Shown piece by piece: positions 22,891 through 35,434 of a stretch of 64,000 nucleotides of DNA. The position numbers and the translations under genes were made by a program. The notes beneath the pieces were generated by a model. It was not told where the DNA came from, did no database searches, and saw only the letters and a list, made by a program, of their open reading frames with translations. Within the stretch, counting starts at the first letter, position 1. Each line of letters opens with the position of its first letter. Source of the stretch: Metellina segmentata (Eukaryota > Arthropoda > Arachnida > Araneae > Tetragnathidae); the NCBI GenBank assembly GCA_947359465.1, contig OX375877.1, positions 25,059,235-25,123,234 on the forward strand. Reading direction: 5' to 3'.

Positions 22891-22957
22891 ATAGCAATCT
22901 TACGGAATGGCGGAAGCTTATACACAGCAAGATTCCGCCATCCTGTAAGATTACTAT
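22891..22957. repeat. Hairpin, about 24-bp arms
   Basis: ATAGCAATCTTACGGAATGG with CGGA is followed, after 18 bp, by its near-perfect inverse TCCGCCATCCTGTAAGATTA with CTAT. Confidence 0.75.
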
Positions 22958-23154
22958 GTTTGCTCGCGATGCATTTTAGCTTCAAAGCATTTGAGTTATT
23001 TTGTTAAATAGTAAGTATTCATTTATCGAATATGATTTCAGAAGAACGTAGAAAGAAACTTTCAATAACATCTATAGAATTTCAACAAACACATGAATAG
23101 TTGTTAAGAGTAAAATTCCATAAATATATTTTATCAAACGATATTTAGGGAAGA

Positions 23155-23582
23155 CCGGAGCTAGTTGGCATAAGGTGTATGTTGCATCATCCACTCTAGT
23201 TTCAGTGTGATCAAAGCTTCCAGAGTGAGGGAAAAAAAAAAATTTGTGTTTTTTAGCAAAGTATGTTTTTTTCTTTATTGTAAGTTTTTGTGTTTTGTGT
23301 AGCCCTTTATAGAATATGTTGAGGTGCTTTCAATGGTTCTGTTGGATAGAGTGAGCTATAACAATTGTATTCATGTTCGGAATTGCTTGTAAAACTCATG
23401 CGGAAGAGTGAGATATCTTGTTTCAAAAGTCATGGTAGAGCAAGTTTGCAGTATACTGTTTCTATGGAGTATATGAACCACAAGGAGTCCCAATATCAGA
23501 AGCATTGGTTGTATTAACTGAAAGTATTACTGAAAAAAAATCAAAACCAAAAACTATGCTAACTAGCCTCGGTCCTCTCAGC
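23155..23582. mobile_element. Inverted-repeat element (MITE)
   Basis: The left end reads AAGACCGGAGCTAGTTGGCA and the right end, inverse, reads GAGGACCGAGGCTAGTTAGC. About 430 bp and non-coding. The TIR style resembles the pogo-like elements at 22.2 and 50.9 kb. Confidence 0.5.
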
Positions 23583-24638
23583 TCAAAAAATAAAAATGAC
23601 AAAAAAAAGTTATATTTTATGAAACGATAATTATTCCCTTAAATATACAAAAAGGTGATTTTTTTGCAAACAATTTGTATCAATGTTTTTATTTCCTTAG
23701 TTTCAAGTTTAAAATTAAGTATTGATTGATACTTATCGGTTTTTGTTGAAACTCAAATACTGACCAGAGAGCGCTGTGTTGTGCACTCTGACGTGCGATA
23801 GATGTTGAAACTCTAGTTAGAACTGCTTTTGTGAACGTTGTGACGCCATGAATTAGTATTCCGTGTTACTTTGTTGTGTTTTATGATGTGTTTGTGATAA
23901 ATAAAACGGAAAAAAAGAATTAAAGATTTAGATTCCCTTTTTCCCGTCTGACAGGTAAGAGAACCTTTTGAAATTAATTTAAGAAGTGCGAATCCATGCA
24001 AATTAGAAGTTGTAATAGGTATTCTTTAAATCTCTGACAGCAAAATGGAAATAAAATAAGGCATCGACAAGTGTTATATAAAGATCTTGGTACAATATTC
24101 TTAGAATTTGTAAATGGAGTAAAGAAATGCATTTACAAACACATAACGGTCGTTTGTTGATGCCTCTGTTTAGATAATCCAAAGCAAAAACGGCTTAATT
24201 TGCATCTCTATTCAATTAATGAAAATGTAATTTGTCATATTTTTTCAGGATTTCATCTTTAAATAAGAAGTTTGAATTCAGCATCGTTTTTTGACTACAA
24301 TTTTCACAGTGAACGCTTCCTGTTAGCCATGAGTTGTAATACATGTCGCATTTGAACAAGGTTGGTTTTGGTCTTGTGGGGGTAAAGATGAAAAAGCTGA
24401 TGTATATGATATGACGCCAATATGAGCATGAAATAACCATAAATATAACCATGGTGAGACGCTCGATTTTTCAGTAAGTTAAAGTCATAAAAGAGAACGA
24501 AAGTTCAATCACAGCGAGTGAAAGGTGTATAGTCAGCAAATTTTGTTAGATTCGGTCAGTAATGCTACTGACCGAACGATAGGAACGAAGTGATGTAAAT
24601 AGTCCACGTCTTAGAACTTCATCGTATAATGAATAATG

Positions 24639-24678
<40 letters not shown>

Positions 24679-26386
24679 CGAATTGCGAAGAGATACAATC
24701 GGTGTCAGGTCACAATCTCTTACAAAAATATAAATATTTAATTGAAAAATTATTTATTAAACAAAATCAAACGTATAAGGTATCTATCTGCTGTAAAAGT
24801 TTTCGCAGATTTCAAATCCGTTAAAATTTTTATTCTATCTTTAACGATCGCTGAGATAGAAAAAAGCACTGAAGAACGCCAGTCCTAATTATTTAATTAT
24901 TTCTTTTGGCTTCACTCGAATCCGTTTCTCAGGAAATCAAAATGAATTAATCTCGAATTAAACGAAGGTCATTCATCGCAACGGCGTTCGTTTGGAAAAA
25001 ATTTTAAAGTTTAACTTTAAAAATTATTTATTTAAAGAAAATCATATTTTTAGGTATCGATCTAATGGGAAATTTTCCGCAGATTTTAAGTTCTTTGAAA
25101 TTTTTACCCTATCTTTAACGATCTAGGAGATAGAAAAAAAAGAACTACTAAACTCCAGTAAAACCTTATTTGTTTTTTAAGTCTGCTGACAAATCGTTCC
25201 TCCGCAAAATGAAAAGGAAGTGGAAAAAATAAATTTAGAATCTGTGATCTTTTGTCCTGTTGCCATTCTAAGGAAAATAAAAAAATTAAATGTCATTAAA
25301 TTAATTTTAAAAGGTTCTAAATTGAATTTTAAAATTCGGTCTTTGTTCAAAAATTGCAAAAAATTCGGACTACCAGTGTGCTAAATCCCATTACTGTAAA
25401 TGCCATAGATTCGTCAGGAACGTACACATAACAAACAAACAAACACTTCCTTTTATAATAGTAGAGAATACATCACTGGTCCAAATTACAGGGATTTTCT
25501 CGCGAACGTAAACAGACCTCAAGTAACGAAATTTATCTCGTAATATTCCAAATGTTGCTACTCGAGACTCATGTTTCATACAATTCGACAACAACGTTTC
25601 GTGTTATTAAGTCTTATAATTTAAAATTCCATATACATAAAGTTGAATTTCCAAAGAGTTTTAATGGATATGATGAATTTCTTTTATCGAGTGTCCATAG
25701 GGACCTAATTGTTACTGTTATTCAAGGATGCCTCATAAGTTTTTGTGTTAAGCTATGGCCTACTCCCCAGTAGGAATAAACCCTCGAATTCCAAGTTATT
25801 CCATGGTTATCAATGCAGATTAAACAGTTTTATTGCTTCAATGAGTATCAACACATATACTTTCCTTTGTCATCGAAAAGTGGTTAAAAAATGACAGTGT
25901 CTCGGTTTTTTCCATTGGAGATTAATCCCGATAGCCTGCTGTGTTCCTCCAATGCGATGATAATTGAGCTACCTATCCACATACGCATATTGTATATTGT
26001 TTCTTATATTGTTTTTCAATAAGATAAATTCTATTATGATACCTTAAATTCTGATTAATCAGGTTTCAGTGTACAAAAAGGTTTGAATTATTCATGAAAT
26101 ATAGAACGATATTTGAACCAAATTTTTTTGTATCGCATTTAAAATGAAAATGTTTACCTGTCAACTGATAACATACTCATGTTTGATTTCAAGAAAGTTC
26201 ATATGTTTTTTGGAAAGAAAATACATAGTAAACAGTAGCCAAAAATAATTATTAATTTTAAGCTTTACGAAAGTTCCGAATGTAAAAGTGTGAAATAAAC
26301 TCAAAAAGTATGCTGAAAAAGTTGTTAAAAAGAAAAAAATACAGAATAATCATGATTCCAGTGTCTTGCGAGAAATAAGTTTTCAT
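23583..26386. other. Amt intron; small repeats only
   Basis: No gene supported. A perfect 11-bp-arm hairpin TTCGGTCAGTA/TACTGACCGAA lies at 24551-24576 and a (TA)n tract at 24642-24672. Between about 24770 and 25160 two diverged copies of a block with TATCTTTAACGATC and GATAGAAAAAA resemble the subterminal part of the Harbinger element ending at 59949. Confidence 0.5.
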
Positions 26387-26658
26387 CTAAAATAAAAAAA
26401 GGTAGAGACTTTTTTCCGATATTGTATGCCCTGGTAGGCCAACTGTAGTCCTGTTTAAGTCATCAGTGATATAACATTCCAGGATTGTTGCTGAATATGA
26501 AGGTACGCAAAACCCCAACCCCAAAGTATAAAATTCCAACTTCCAATCATCAATTCCACGCCAAGGTATAAATGGAACGGTCCATGTCCGCTTCAAAATT
26601 TGCAGCATGAGTTCCTCCGGTGATAATTCCACTCCAGTCCAGTCCGCTACAAAGTTTT
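26387..26658 (-). pseudogene. Decayed exon 2 downstream of the tandem-repeat gene
   Basis: An open frame reads ENFVADWTGVELSPEELML, ILKRTWTVPFIPWRGIDDW, KLEFYTLGLGFCVPSYSAT and TTVGLPGHTISEKS before a stop. It begins right after a good acceptor (TTGTTCCCGATGCAG) with a CTAAT branch-point-like motif upstream. The phase does not fit the donor of the preceding decayed exon, so a frame change has occurred. I recognise no family. It looks like ordinary protein sequence rather than chance. Confidence 0.5.
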
Positions 26659-26770
26659 CTGCATCGGGAACAAAAGCAGATATTAGAACCGTGTAGAATT
26701 CACATTAATTAATTTACTAGGCGCACAGATTATATATTTTTTCACTTGAAGAATATTTGACTTATCTTAC

Positions 26771-27448
26771 CATTTGATCCAAAGCAAAAGACTCTTCCCA
26801 AGCTTTATAAGTCATAGATCGGTTGTTAAATTATATTCCCATTTCGCTTATAAAGAGTACAAGGGGTCCCATTGTGGGATGATATTTCACAACCATTTTA
26901 TGTTCTTCGAAGAAGTCATCCGTATTTCGTCAATCTTTGAATTCTAGGATTATCTAACGGCTAAATTGTAGATGTCCCGTTTCAGTTTTTATAAGTTCGA
27001 CATTTTCTGAAGTGATCCTCAACAAAGTCAGAAAATCCATCCTGAGATCTACAGTTCTCGGATCATTGGTAAGGAAATCGAGATCCTGGATACAATCCTC
27101 AACTTCCTATACAATGTTGCGCACCGTCTGAATCTTGGCATATACTTGGATCAATAATTCTTCATCCAGATTGTGTTTTTCCAGTTTGTTATTGTAAAAG
27201 CGTACGAACTCCAAGCTGATATCGATACTTTTCAATCCTTTGGTTTTTCTTTTCAGCCTATGTAAAGCAAGTTGGTAGTCCGCCGAAAGACCGGAGCTGT
27301 TGTTTTGTTCTGACAGCTCCTCGTCAATCTCTGATGGACAAATATGAGTTTCCTTTCTGTTAATTTCCATTAATGGAGGTTCCAAGAAAAGTATTGCCTT
27401 TTCGGAATGACTCTTGAAATTAGGACCATTTATGAGCAAATACTTTCC
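26771..27448 (-). pseudogene. Decayed unique exon downstream of the tandem-repeat gene
   Basis: One frame stays protein-like for the whole length, despite several stops. It holds LFLEPPLMEINRKETHI, SSGLSADYQLALHRLKRK, SLEFVRFYNNKLEKHNL, then a stop at about 27105, then DLDFLTNDPRTVDLRMDFL, TSENVELIKTETGHLQ, two stops, FFEEHKMVVKYHP and MGPLVLF, one more stop, and TYKAWEESFALDQM up to a GTAAG donor. The 112-bp intron to the next relic exon is intact GT-AG. Several stops could come from single C-to-T changes (CAG, CGA and CAA codons). No family recognised. It was probably the C-terminal region of the adjacent gene or of a relative. Confidence 0.5.
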
Positions 27449-27486
27449 TGTTTTTTAATTTGGTGTTCCATCCAAATCACAATTTT

Positions 27487-27835
27487 CAACAATAGGAGAG
27501 CATGATGTAATTTTTTATTGATTTTTACAAAGTTGTAGAGCATATTTCAATAGATTCATTAGAGTCTACCCATCCATTTTTTCTCGATTTTTTCCCAGTT
27601 CAAAAACATAATTCAATAGATTAATTAGAGTCTACCCATCCATTTTTTCTCGAATTTTTCCCAGTTGAAGAATATAATTCTATAGATTCAATAGAGTCTC
27701 CACATCCATTTTTTCTTAATTTTTTCTTAGTTAAAGAGCATATTTCAATAGATTAATACGAGTCTACCCATCCATTTTTCTCGATTTCTTCCCAGTCGAT
27801 GAGCATAGTTCAATAGTTTCGTTAGAGTCTGCCCA
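27487..27835 (-). repeat. Five 66-bp mini-repeats, decayed
   Basis: The phrase AGAGTCTACCCATCCATTTT recurs with starts of the unit near 27551, 27617, 27683, 27749 and 27814. The spacing is 66, 66, 66 and 65 bp. On the minus strand each is a 22-codon version of the repeat-unit end (SSTGKNSRKNGWVDSN). The one 65-bp unit has lost one T of a T run, and this shift is what creates the stop of the giant frame. Beyond them, 27487-27550 is one more partial copy of the unit boundary. Confidence 0.8.
27514..27519 (-). terminator. Candidate polyadenylation signal
   Basis: AATAAA on the minus strand, 245 bp after the stop of the giant exon. It is the nearest canonical signal. Confidence 0.45.
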
Positions 27836-30800
27836 TCCATGATTTATATCTTCATAGTGTATAGCTTTCGAGTCTGTTACGCTCACATATTCAGACCAGT
27901 CTTTCCGTGGTTCTTTGTTTTGAATCCAATTTCCATCCTTGACTTGGGCTCTATTATTATGATCCATTTTAATATGATCACCACCACCTGTTCCATAGTG
28001 CACATTTGGCACACATCCGTTGTAATCCTTGTTAACTTCTTCAATATCTTCTGTATTTAATACTTTGCGTCCATTCCGAGCGCCCCAATCAAAATATTCA
28101 ACAATGGGAGAGGGCTTGATATCATTTTGTATGGATTTTTTCACAGTTGAAGAGTATATTTCTATAGATTCGTTAGAGTCTGCAATTCCATGATTTATAT
28201 CTTCATTGGGTACAGCTTCCAGGTCTGTTACGCTCACATATTCAGACCAGTCTTTCCGTGGTTCTTTGTTTTGAATCCAATTTCCATCCTTGACTTGGGC
28301 TCTATTATTTGGATCCATTTTAATATGACCACCACCTGTTCCATAGTGCACATCTGGAACACATCCGTTGTAATCCTTGTTAACTTCTTCAATATCTTCT
28401 GTATTTAATACTTTGCGTCCATTCCGAGCGCCCCAATCAAAATATTCAACAATGGGAGAGGGCTTGATATAATTTTGTATGGATTTTTTCACAGTTGAAG
28501 AGTATATTTCTATAGATTCGTTAGAGTCTGCAATTCCATGATTTATATCTTCATTGGGTACAGCTTCCAGGTCTGTTACGCTCACATATTCAGACCAGTC
28601 TTTCCGTGGTTCTTTGTTTTGAATCCAATTTCCATCCTTGACTTGGGCTCTATTATTATGATCCATTTTAATATGACCACCACCTGTTCCATAGTGCACA
28701 TCTGGAACACATCCGTTGTAATCCTTGTTAACTTCTTCAATATCTTCTGTATTTAATACTTTGCGTCCATTCCGAGCGCCCCAATCAAAATATTCAACAA
28801 TGGGAGAGGGCTTGATATAATTTTGTATGGATTTTTTCACAGTTGAAGAGTATATTTCTATAGATTCGTTAGAGTCTGCAATTCCATGATTTATATCTTC
28901 ATTGGGTACAGCTTCCAGGTCTGTTACGCTCACATATTCAGAACAGTCTTTCCGTGGTTCTTTATTTTGAATCCAATTTCCATCCTTGACTTGGGCTCTA
29001 TTATTTGGATCCATTTTATTTTGATCACCACCTGTTCCATAGTGCACATCTGGAACACATCCGTTGTAATCCTTGTTAACTTCTTCAATATCTTCTGTAT
29101 TTAATACTTTGCGTCCATTCCGAGCGCCCCAATCAAAATATTCAACAATGGGAGAGGGCTTGATATCATTTTGTATGGATTTTTTCACAGTTGAAGAGTA
29201 TATTTCTATAGATTCGTTAGAGTCTGCAATTCCATGATTTATATCTTCATTGGGTACAGCTTCCAGGTCTGTTACGCTCACATATTCAGACCAGTCTTTC
29301 CGTGGTTCTTTGTTTTGAATCCAATTTCCATCCTTGACTTGGGCTCTATTATTATGATCCATTTTAATATGACCACCACCTGTTCCATAGTGCACATCTG
29401 GAACACATCCGTTGTAATCCTTGTTAACTTCTTCAATATCTTCTGTATTTAATACTTTGCGTCCATTCCGAGCGCCCCAATCAAAATATTCAACAATGGG
29501 AGAGGGCTTGATATAATTTTGTATGGATTTTTTCACAGTTGAAGAGTATATTTCTATAGATTCGTTAGAGTCTGCAATTCCATGATTTATATCTTCATTG
29601 GGTACAGCTTCCAGGTCTGTTACGCTCACATATTCAGAACAGTCTTTCCGTGGTTCTTTATTTTGAATCCAATTTCCATCCTTGACTTGGGCTCTATTAT
29701 TTGGATCCATTTTATTTTGATCACCACCTGTTCCATAGTGCACATCTGGAACACATCCGTTGTAATCCTTGTTAACTTCTTCAATATCTTCTGTATTTAA
29801 TACTTTGCGTCCATTCCGAGCGCCCCAATCAAAATATTCAACAATGGGAGAGGGCTTGATATCATTTTGTATGGATTTTTTCACAGTTGAAGAGTATATT
29901 TCTATAGATTCGTTAGAGTCTGCAATTCCATGATTTATATCTTCATTGGGTACAGCTTCCAGGTCTGTTACGCTCACATATTCAGACCAGTCTTTCCGTG
30001 GTTCTTTGTTTTGAATCCAATTTCCATCCTTGACTTGGGCTCTATTATTTGGATCCATTTTAATATGATCACCACCACCTGTTCCATAGTGCACATCTGG
30101 AACACATCCGTTGTAATCCTTGTTAACTTCTTCAATATCTTCTGTATTTAATACTTTGCGTCCATTCCGAGCGCCCCAATCAAAATATTCAACAATGGCA
30201 GAGGGCTTGATATCATTTTGTATGGATTTTTTCACAGTTGAAGAGTATATTTCTATAGATTCGTTAGAGTCTGCAATTCCATGATTTATATCTCCATTGG
30301 GTATAGCTTCCAGGTCTGTTACGCTCACATATTCTGACCAGTCTTTCCGTGGTTCTTTGTTTTGAATCCAATTTCCATCCTTGACTTGGGCTCTATTATT
30401 TGGATCCATTTTAATATGATCACCACCACCTGTTCCATAGTGCACATCTGGAACACATCCGTTGTAATCCTTGTTAACTTCTTCAATATCTTCTGTATTT
30501 AATACTTTGCGTCCATTCCGAGCGCCCCAATCAAAATATTCAACAATAGGAGAGGGCTTGATATCATTTTGTATGGATTTTTTCACAGTTGAAGAGTATA
30601 TTTCTATAGATTCGTTAGAGTCTGCAATTCCATGATTTATATCTTCATTGGGTACAGCTTCCAGGTCTGTTACGCTCACATATTCAGACCAGTCTTTCCG
30701 TGGTTCTTTGTTTTGAATCCAATTTCCATCCTTGACTTGGGCTCTATTATTTGGATCCATTTTAATATGACCACCACCTGTTCCATAGTGCACATCTGGA

Positions 30801-33800
30801 ACACATCCGTTGTAATCCTTGTTAACTTCTTCAATATCTTCTGTATTTAATACTTTGCGTCCATTCCGAGCGCCCCAATCAAAATATTCAACAATGGGAG
30901 AGGGCTTGATATAATTTTGTATGGATTTTTTCACAGTTGAAGAGTATATTTCTATAGATTCGTTAGAGTCTGCAATTCCATGATTTATATCTTCATTGGG
31001 TATAGCTTCCAGGTCTGTTACGCTCACATATTCAGACCAGTCTTTCCGTGGTTCTTTGTTTTGAATCCAATTTCCATCCTTGACTTGGGCTCTATTATTT
31101 GGATCCATTTTAATATGATCACCACCTGTTCCATAGTGCACATCTGGAACACATCCGTTGTAATCCTTGTTAACTTCTTCAATATCTTCTGTATTTAATA
31201 CTTTGCGTCCATTCCGAGCGCCCCAATCAAAATATTCAACAATGGGAGAGGGCTTGATATCATTTTGTATGGATTTTTTCACAGTTGAAGAGTATATTTC
31301 TATAGATTCGTTAGAGTCTGCAATTCCATGATTTATATCTTCATTGGGTACAGCTTCCAGGTCTGTTACGCTCACATATTCAGAACAGTCTTTCCGTGGT
31401 TCTTTGTTTTGAATCCAATTTCCATCCTTGACTTGGGCTCTATTATTTGGATCCATTTTAATATGATCACCACCACCAGTTCCATAGTGCACATCTGGAA
31501 CACATCCGTTGTAATCCTTGTTAACTTCTTCAATATCTTCTGTATTTAATACTTTGCGTCCATTCCGAGCGCCCCAATCAAAATATTCAACAATGATAGA
31601 GGGCTTGATATCATTTTGTATGGATTTTTTCACAGTTGAAGAGTATATTTCTATAGATTCGTTAGAGTCTGCAATTCCATGATTTATATCTTCATTGGGT
31701 ACAGCTTCCAGGTCTGTTACGCTCACGTATTCAGACCAGTCTTTCCGTGGTTCTTTGTTTTGAATCCAATTTCCATCCTTGACTTGGGCTCTATTATTTG
31801 GATCCATTTTAATATGATCACCACCACCTGTTCCATAGTGCACATCTGGAACACATCCGTTGTAATCCTTGTTAACTTCTTCAATATCTTCTGTATTTAA
31901 TACTTTGCGTCCATTCCGAGCGCCCCAATCAAAATATTCAACAATGGGAGAGGGCTTGATATAATTTTGTACGGATTTTTTCACAGTTGAAGAGTATATT
32001 TCTATAGATTCGTTAGAGTCTGCAATTCCATGATTTATATCTTCATTGGGTACAGCTTCCAGGTCTGTTACGCTCACGTATTCAGACCAGTCTTTCCGTG
32101 GTTCTTTGTTTTGAATCCAATTTCCATCCTTGACTTGGGCTCTATTATTTGGATCCATTTTAATATGATCACCACCACCTGTTCCATAGTGCACATCTGG
32201 AACACATCCGTTGTAATCCTTGTTAACTTCTTCAATATCTTCTGTATTTAATACTTTGCGTCCATTCCGAGCGCCCCAATCAAAATATTCAACAATGGGA
32301 GAGGGCTTGATATAATTTTGTACGGATTTTTTCACAGTTGAAGAGTATATTTCTATAGATTCGTTAGAGTCTGCAATTCCATGATTTATATCTTCATTGG
32401 GTATAGCTTCCAGGTCTGTTACGCTCACATATTCAGACCAGTCTTTCCGAGGTTCTTTGTTTTGAATCCAATTTCCATCCTTGACTTGGGCTCTATTATT
32501 TGGATCCATTTTAATATGATCACCACCACCTGTTCCATAGTGCACATCTGGAACACATCCGTTGTAGTCCTTGTTAACTTCTTCAATATCTTCTGTATTT
32601 AATACTTTGCGTCCATTCCGAGCGCCCCAATCAAAATATTCAACAATGGGAGAGGGCTTGATATCATTTTGTATGGATTTTTTCACAGTTGAAGAGTATA
32701 TTTCTATAGATTCGTTAGAGTCTGCAATTCCATGATTTATATCTTCATTGGGTATAGCTTCCAGTTCTGTCACGCTCACATATTCAGACCAGTCTTTCCG
32801 TGGTTCTTTGTTTTGAATCCAATTTCCATCCTTGACTTGGGCTCTAATATTTGGATCCATTTTAATATGATCACCACCACCTGTTCCATAGTGCACATCT
32901 GGAACACATCCGTTGTAATCCTTGTTAACTTCTTCAATATCTTCTGTATTTAATACTTTGCGTCCATTCCGAGCGCCCCAATCAAAATATTCAACAATGG
33001 GAGAGGGCTTGATATCATTTTGTATGGATTTTTTCACAGTTGAAGAGTATATTTCTATAGATTCGTTAGAGTCTGCAATTCCATGATTTATATCTTCATT
33101 GGGTATAGCTTCCAGGTCTGTTACGCTAACATATTCAGACCAGTCTTTCCGTGGTTCTTTGTTTTGAATCCAATTTCCATCCTTGACTTGGGCTCTAATA
33201 TTTGGATCCATTTTAATATGATCACCACCACCTGTTCCATAGTGCACATCTGGAACACATCCGTTGTAATCCTTGTTAACTTCTTCAATATCTTCTGTAT
33301 TTAATACTTTGCGTCCATTCCGAGCGCCCCAATCAAAATATTCAACAATGATAGAGGGCTTGATATCATTTTGTATGGATTTTTTCACAGTTGAAGAGTA
33401 TATTTCTATAGATTCGTTAGAGTCTGCAATTCCATGATTTATATCTTCATTGGGTACAGCTTCCAGGTCTGTTACGCTCACGTATTCAGACCAGTCTTTC
33501 CGTGGTTCTTTGTTTTGAATCCAATTTCCATCCTTGACTTGGGCTCTATTATTTGGATCCATTTTAATATGATCACCACCACCTGTTCCATAGTGCACAT
33601 CTGGAACACATCCGTTGTAATCCTTGTTAACTTCTTCAATATCTTCTGTATTTAATACTTTGCGTCCATTCCGAGCGCCCCAATCAAAATATTCAACAAT
33701 GGGAGAGGGCTTGATATAATTTTGTACGGATTTTTTCACAGTTGAAGAGTATATTTCTATAGATTCGTTAGAGTCTGCAATTCCATGATTTATATCTTCA

Positions 33801-35432
33801 TTGGGTATAGCTTCCAGGTCTGTTACGCTCACATATTCAGACCAGTCTTTCCGAGGTTCTTTGTTTTGAATCCAATTTCCATCCTTGACTTGGGCTCTAT
33901 TATTTGGATCCATTTTAATATGATCACCACCACCTGTTCCATAGTGCACATCTGGAACACATCCGTTGTAGTCCTTGTTAACTTCTTCAATATCTTCTGT
34001 ATTTAATACTTTGCGTCCATTCCGAGCGCCCCAATCAAAATATTCAACAATGGGAGAGGGCTTGATATCATTTTGTATGGATTTTTTCACAGTTGAAGAG
34101 TATATTTCTATAGATTCGTTAGAGTCTGCAATTCCATGATTTATATCTTCATTGGGTATAGCTTCCAGTTCTGTCACGCTCACATATTCAGACCAGTCTT
34201 TCCGTGGTTCTTTGTTTTGAATCCAATTTCCATCCTTGACTTGGGCTCTAATATTTGGATCCATTTTAATATGATCACCACCACCTGTTCCATAGTGCAC
34301 ATCTGGAACACATCCGTTGTAATCCTTGTTAACTTCTTCAATATCTTCTGTATTTAATACTTTGCGTCCATTCCGAGCGCCCCAATCAAAATATTCAACA
34401 ATGGGAGAGGGCTTGATATCATTTTGTATGGATTTTTTCACAGTTGAAGAGTATATTTCTATAGATTCGTTAGAGTCTGCAATTCCATGATTTATATCTT
34501 CATTGGGTATAGCTTCCAGGTCTGTTACGCTAACATATTCAGACCAGTCTTTCCGTGGTTCTTTGTTTTGAATCCAATTTCCATCCTTGACTTGGGCTCT
34601 AATATTTGGATCCATTTTAATATGATCACCACCACCTGTTCCATAGTGCACATCTGGAACACATCCGTTGTAATCCTTGTTAACTTCTTCAATATCTTCT
34701 GTATTTAATACTTTGCGTCCATTCCGAGCGCCCCAATCAAAATATTCAACAATGGGAGAGGGCTTGATATCATTTTGTATGGATTTTTTCACAGTTGAAG
34801 AGTATATTTCTATAGATTCGTTAGAGTCTGCAATTCCATGATTTATATCTTCATTGGGTATAGCTTCCAGGTCTGTTACGCTCACATATTCAGACCAGTC
34901 TTTCCGTGGTTCTTTGTTTTGAATCCAATTTCCATCCATGACTTGGGCAACATTATTTGGATGCATTGTAATATGATCACCACCACCAGTTCCACAGTGC
35001 ACATCTGGAACACATCCGTTGTAATCCTTGTTAACTTCTTCAATATCTTCTGTTATTAATACTTTGCGTCCATTCCGAGCGCCCCAATCAAAATATTCAA
35101 CAATGGGTATTGATTTTTTCACACTTGAAGAGCATATTTCTATAGATTCGTTAGAGTCTGCCCATCCGTGATTTATATCTTCATAGTGTATAGCTTCCGA
35201 GACTGTTATGCTCACATATTTAGACCAGGTTTCCCACGATTCTTTGTTTTGATCACAATTTCTATCCTTGACTTGGATACTATTATTTGGATCCATTTTA
35301 ATATTACCATCACCATCTGTTCCAGCGTGCACATCTGGCACAAATCCTTTGTTATCTTCATAAACTTCTCCAATATCCTCAGTAATTAATACTTCGCGTT
35401 CACTCCGATCACCCCGTCTAGTGAAGCGAATC
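27764..35432 (-). CDS. Giant tandem-repeat protein, terminal exon
   Basis: A single 7,669-nt exon, open for 2,555 codons. It begins after a clear acceptor (TTATTATTTCAG) with the last base of a split codon. No start Met lies in the exon, so at least one upstream exon is missing. Twenty-two units of 116-117 residues follow one another. Invariant blocks include EYFDWGARNGRKVL, EDIEEVNKDYNG, CVPDVHYGTGG, NWIQNKEPRKD, EDINHG, ADSNESIEIYSSTVKKS. Each unit has about 22 acidic and 13 basic residues, usually one Cys, two or three Trp and one Asn-Glu-Ser sequon. Units differ by single residues or one 3-bp indel, never by a frame shift. The last residues (KKSRKMDG) end at a stop created by a 1-bp loss in the mini-repeats. 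Nested antisense in the Amt intron. No known family recognised. Possible roles: secreted structural protein or peptide precursor (inference). Confidence 0.8.
27836..35432 (-). repeat. Tandem array of 22 units, 351 or 348 bp
   Basis: Equivalent points of successive units fall at 27839, 28190, 28538, 28886, 29234, 29582, 29930, 30281, 30632, 30980, 31328, 31679, 32030, 32381, 32732, 33083, 33434, 33785, 34136, 34487, 34838 and 35168. The outermost units are the most diverged and the middle ones nearly identical, as expected from unequal exchange. Two larger duplications stand out: a two-unit block (28538-29233 repeated at 29234-29929) and a four-unit block (32030-33433 repeated at 33434-34837). 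The open antisense frames of 72-73 codons in each unit are shadows. Confidence 0.95.
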
Positions 35433-35434
35433 CT

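Noticed and set aside
27839..35389. Twenty-one antisense open frames of 72-73 codons, one in almost every repeat unit
   Set aside because: They lie opposite the giant coding exon, repeat with its period, lack promoter or splice support, and are explained by the base composition of the sense strand.
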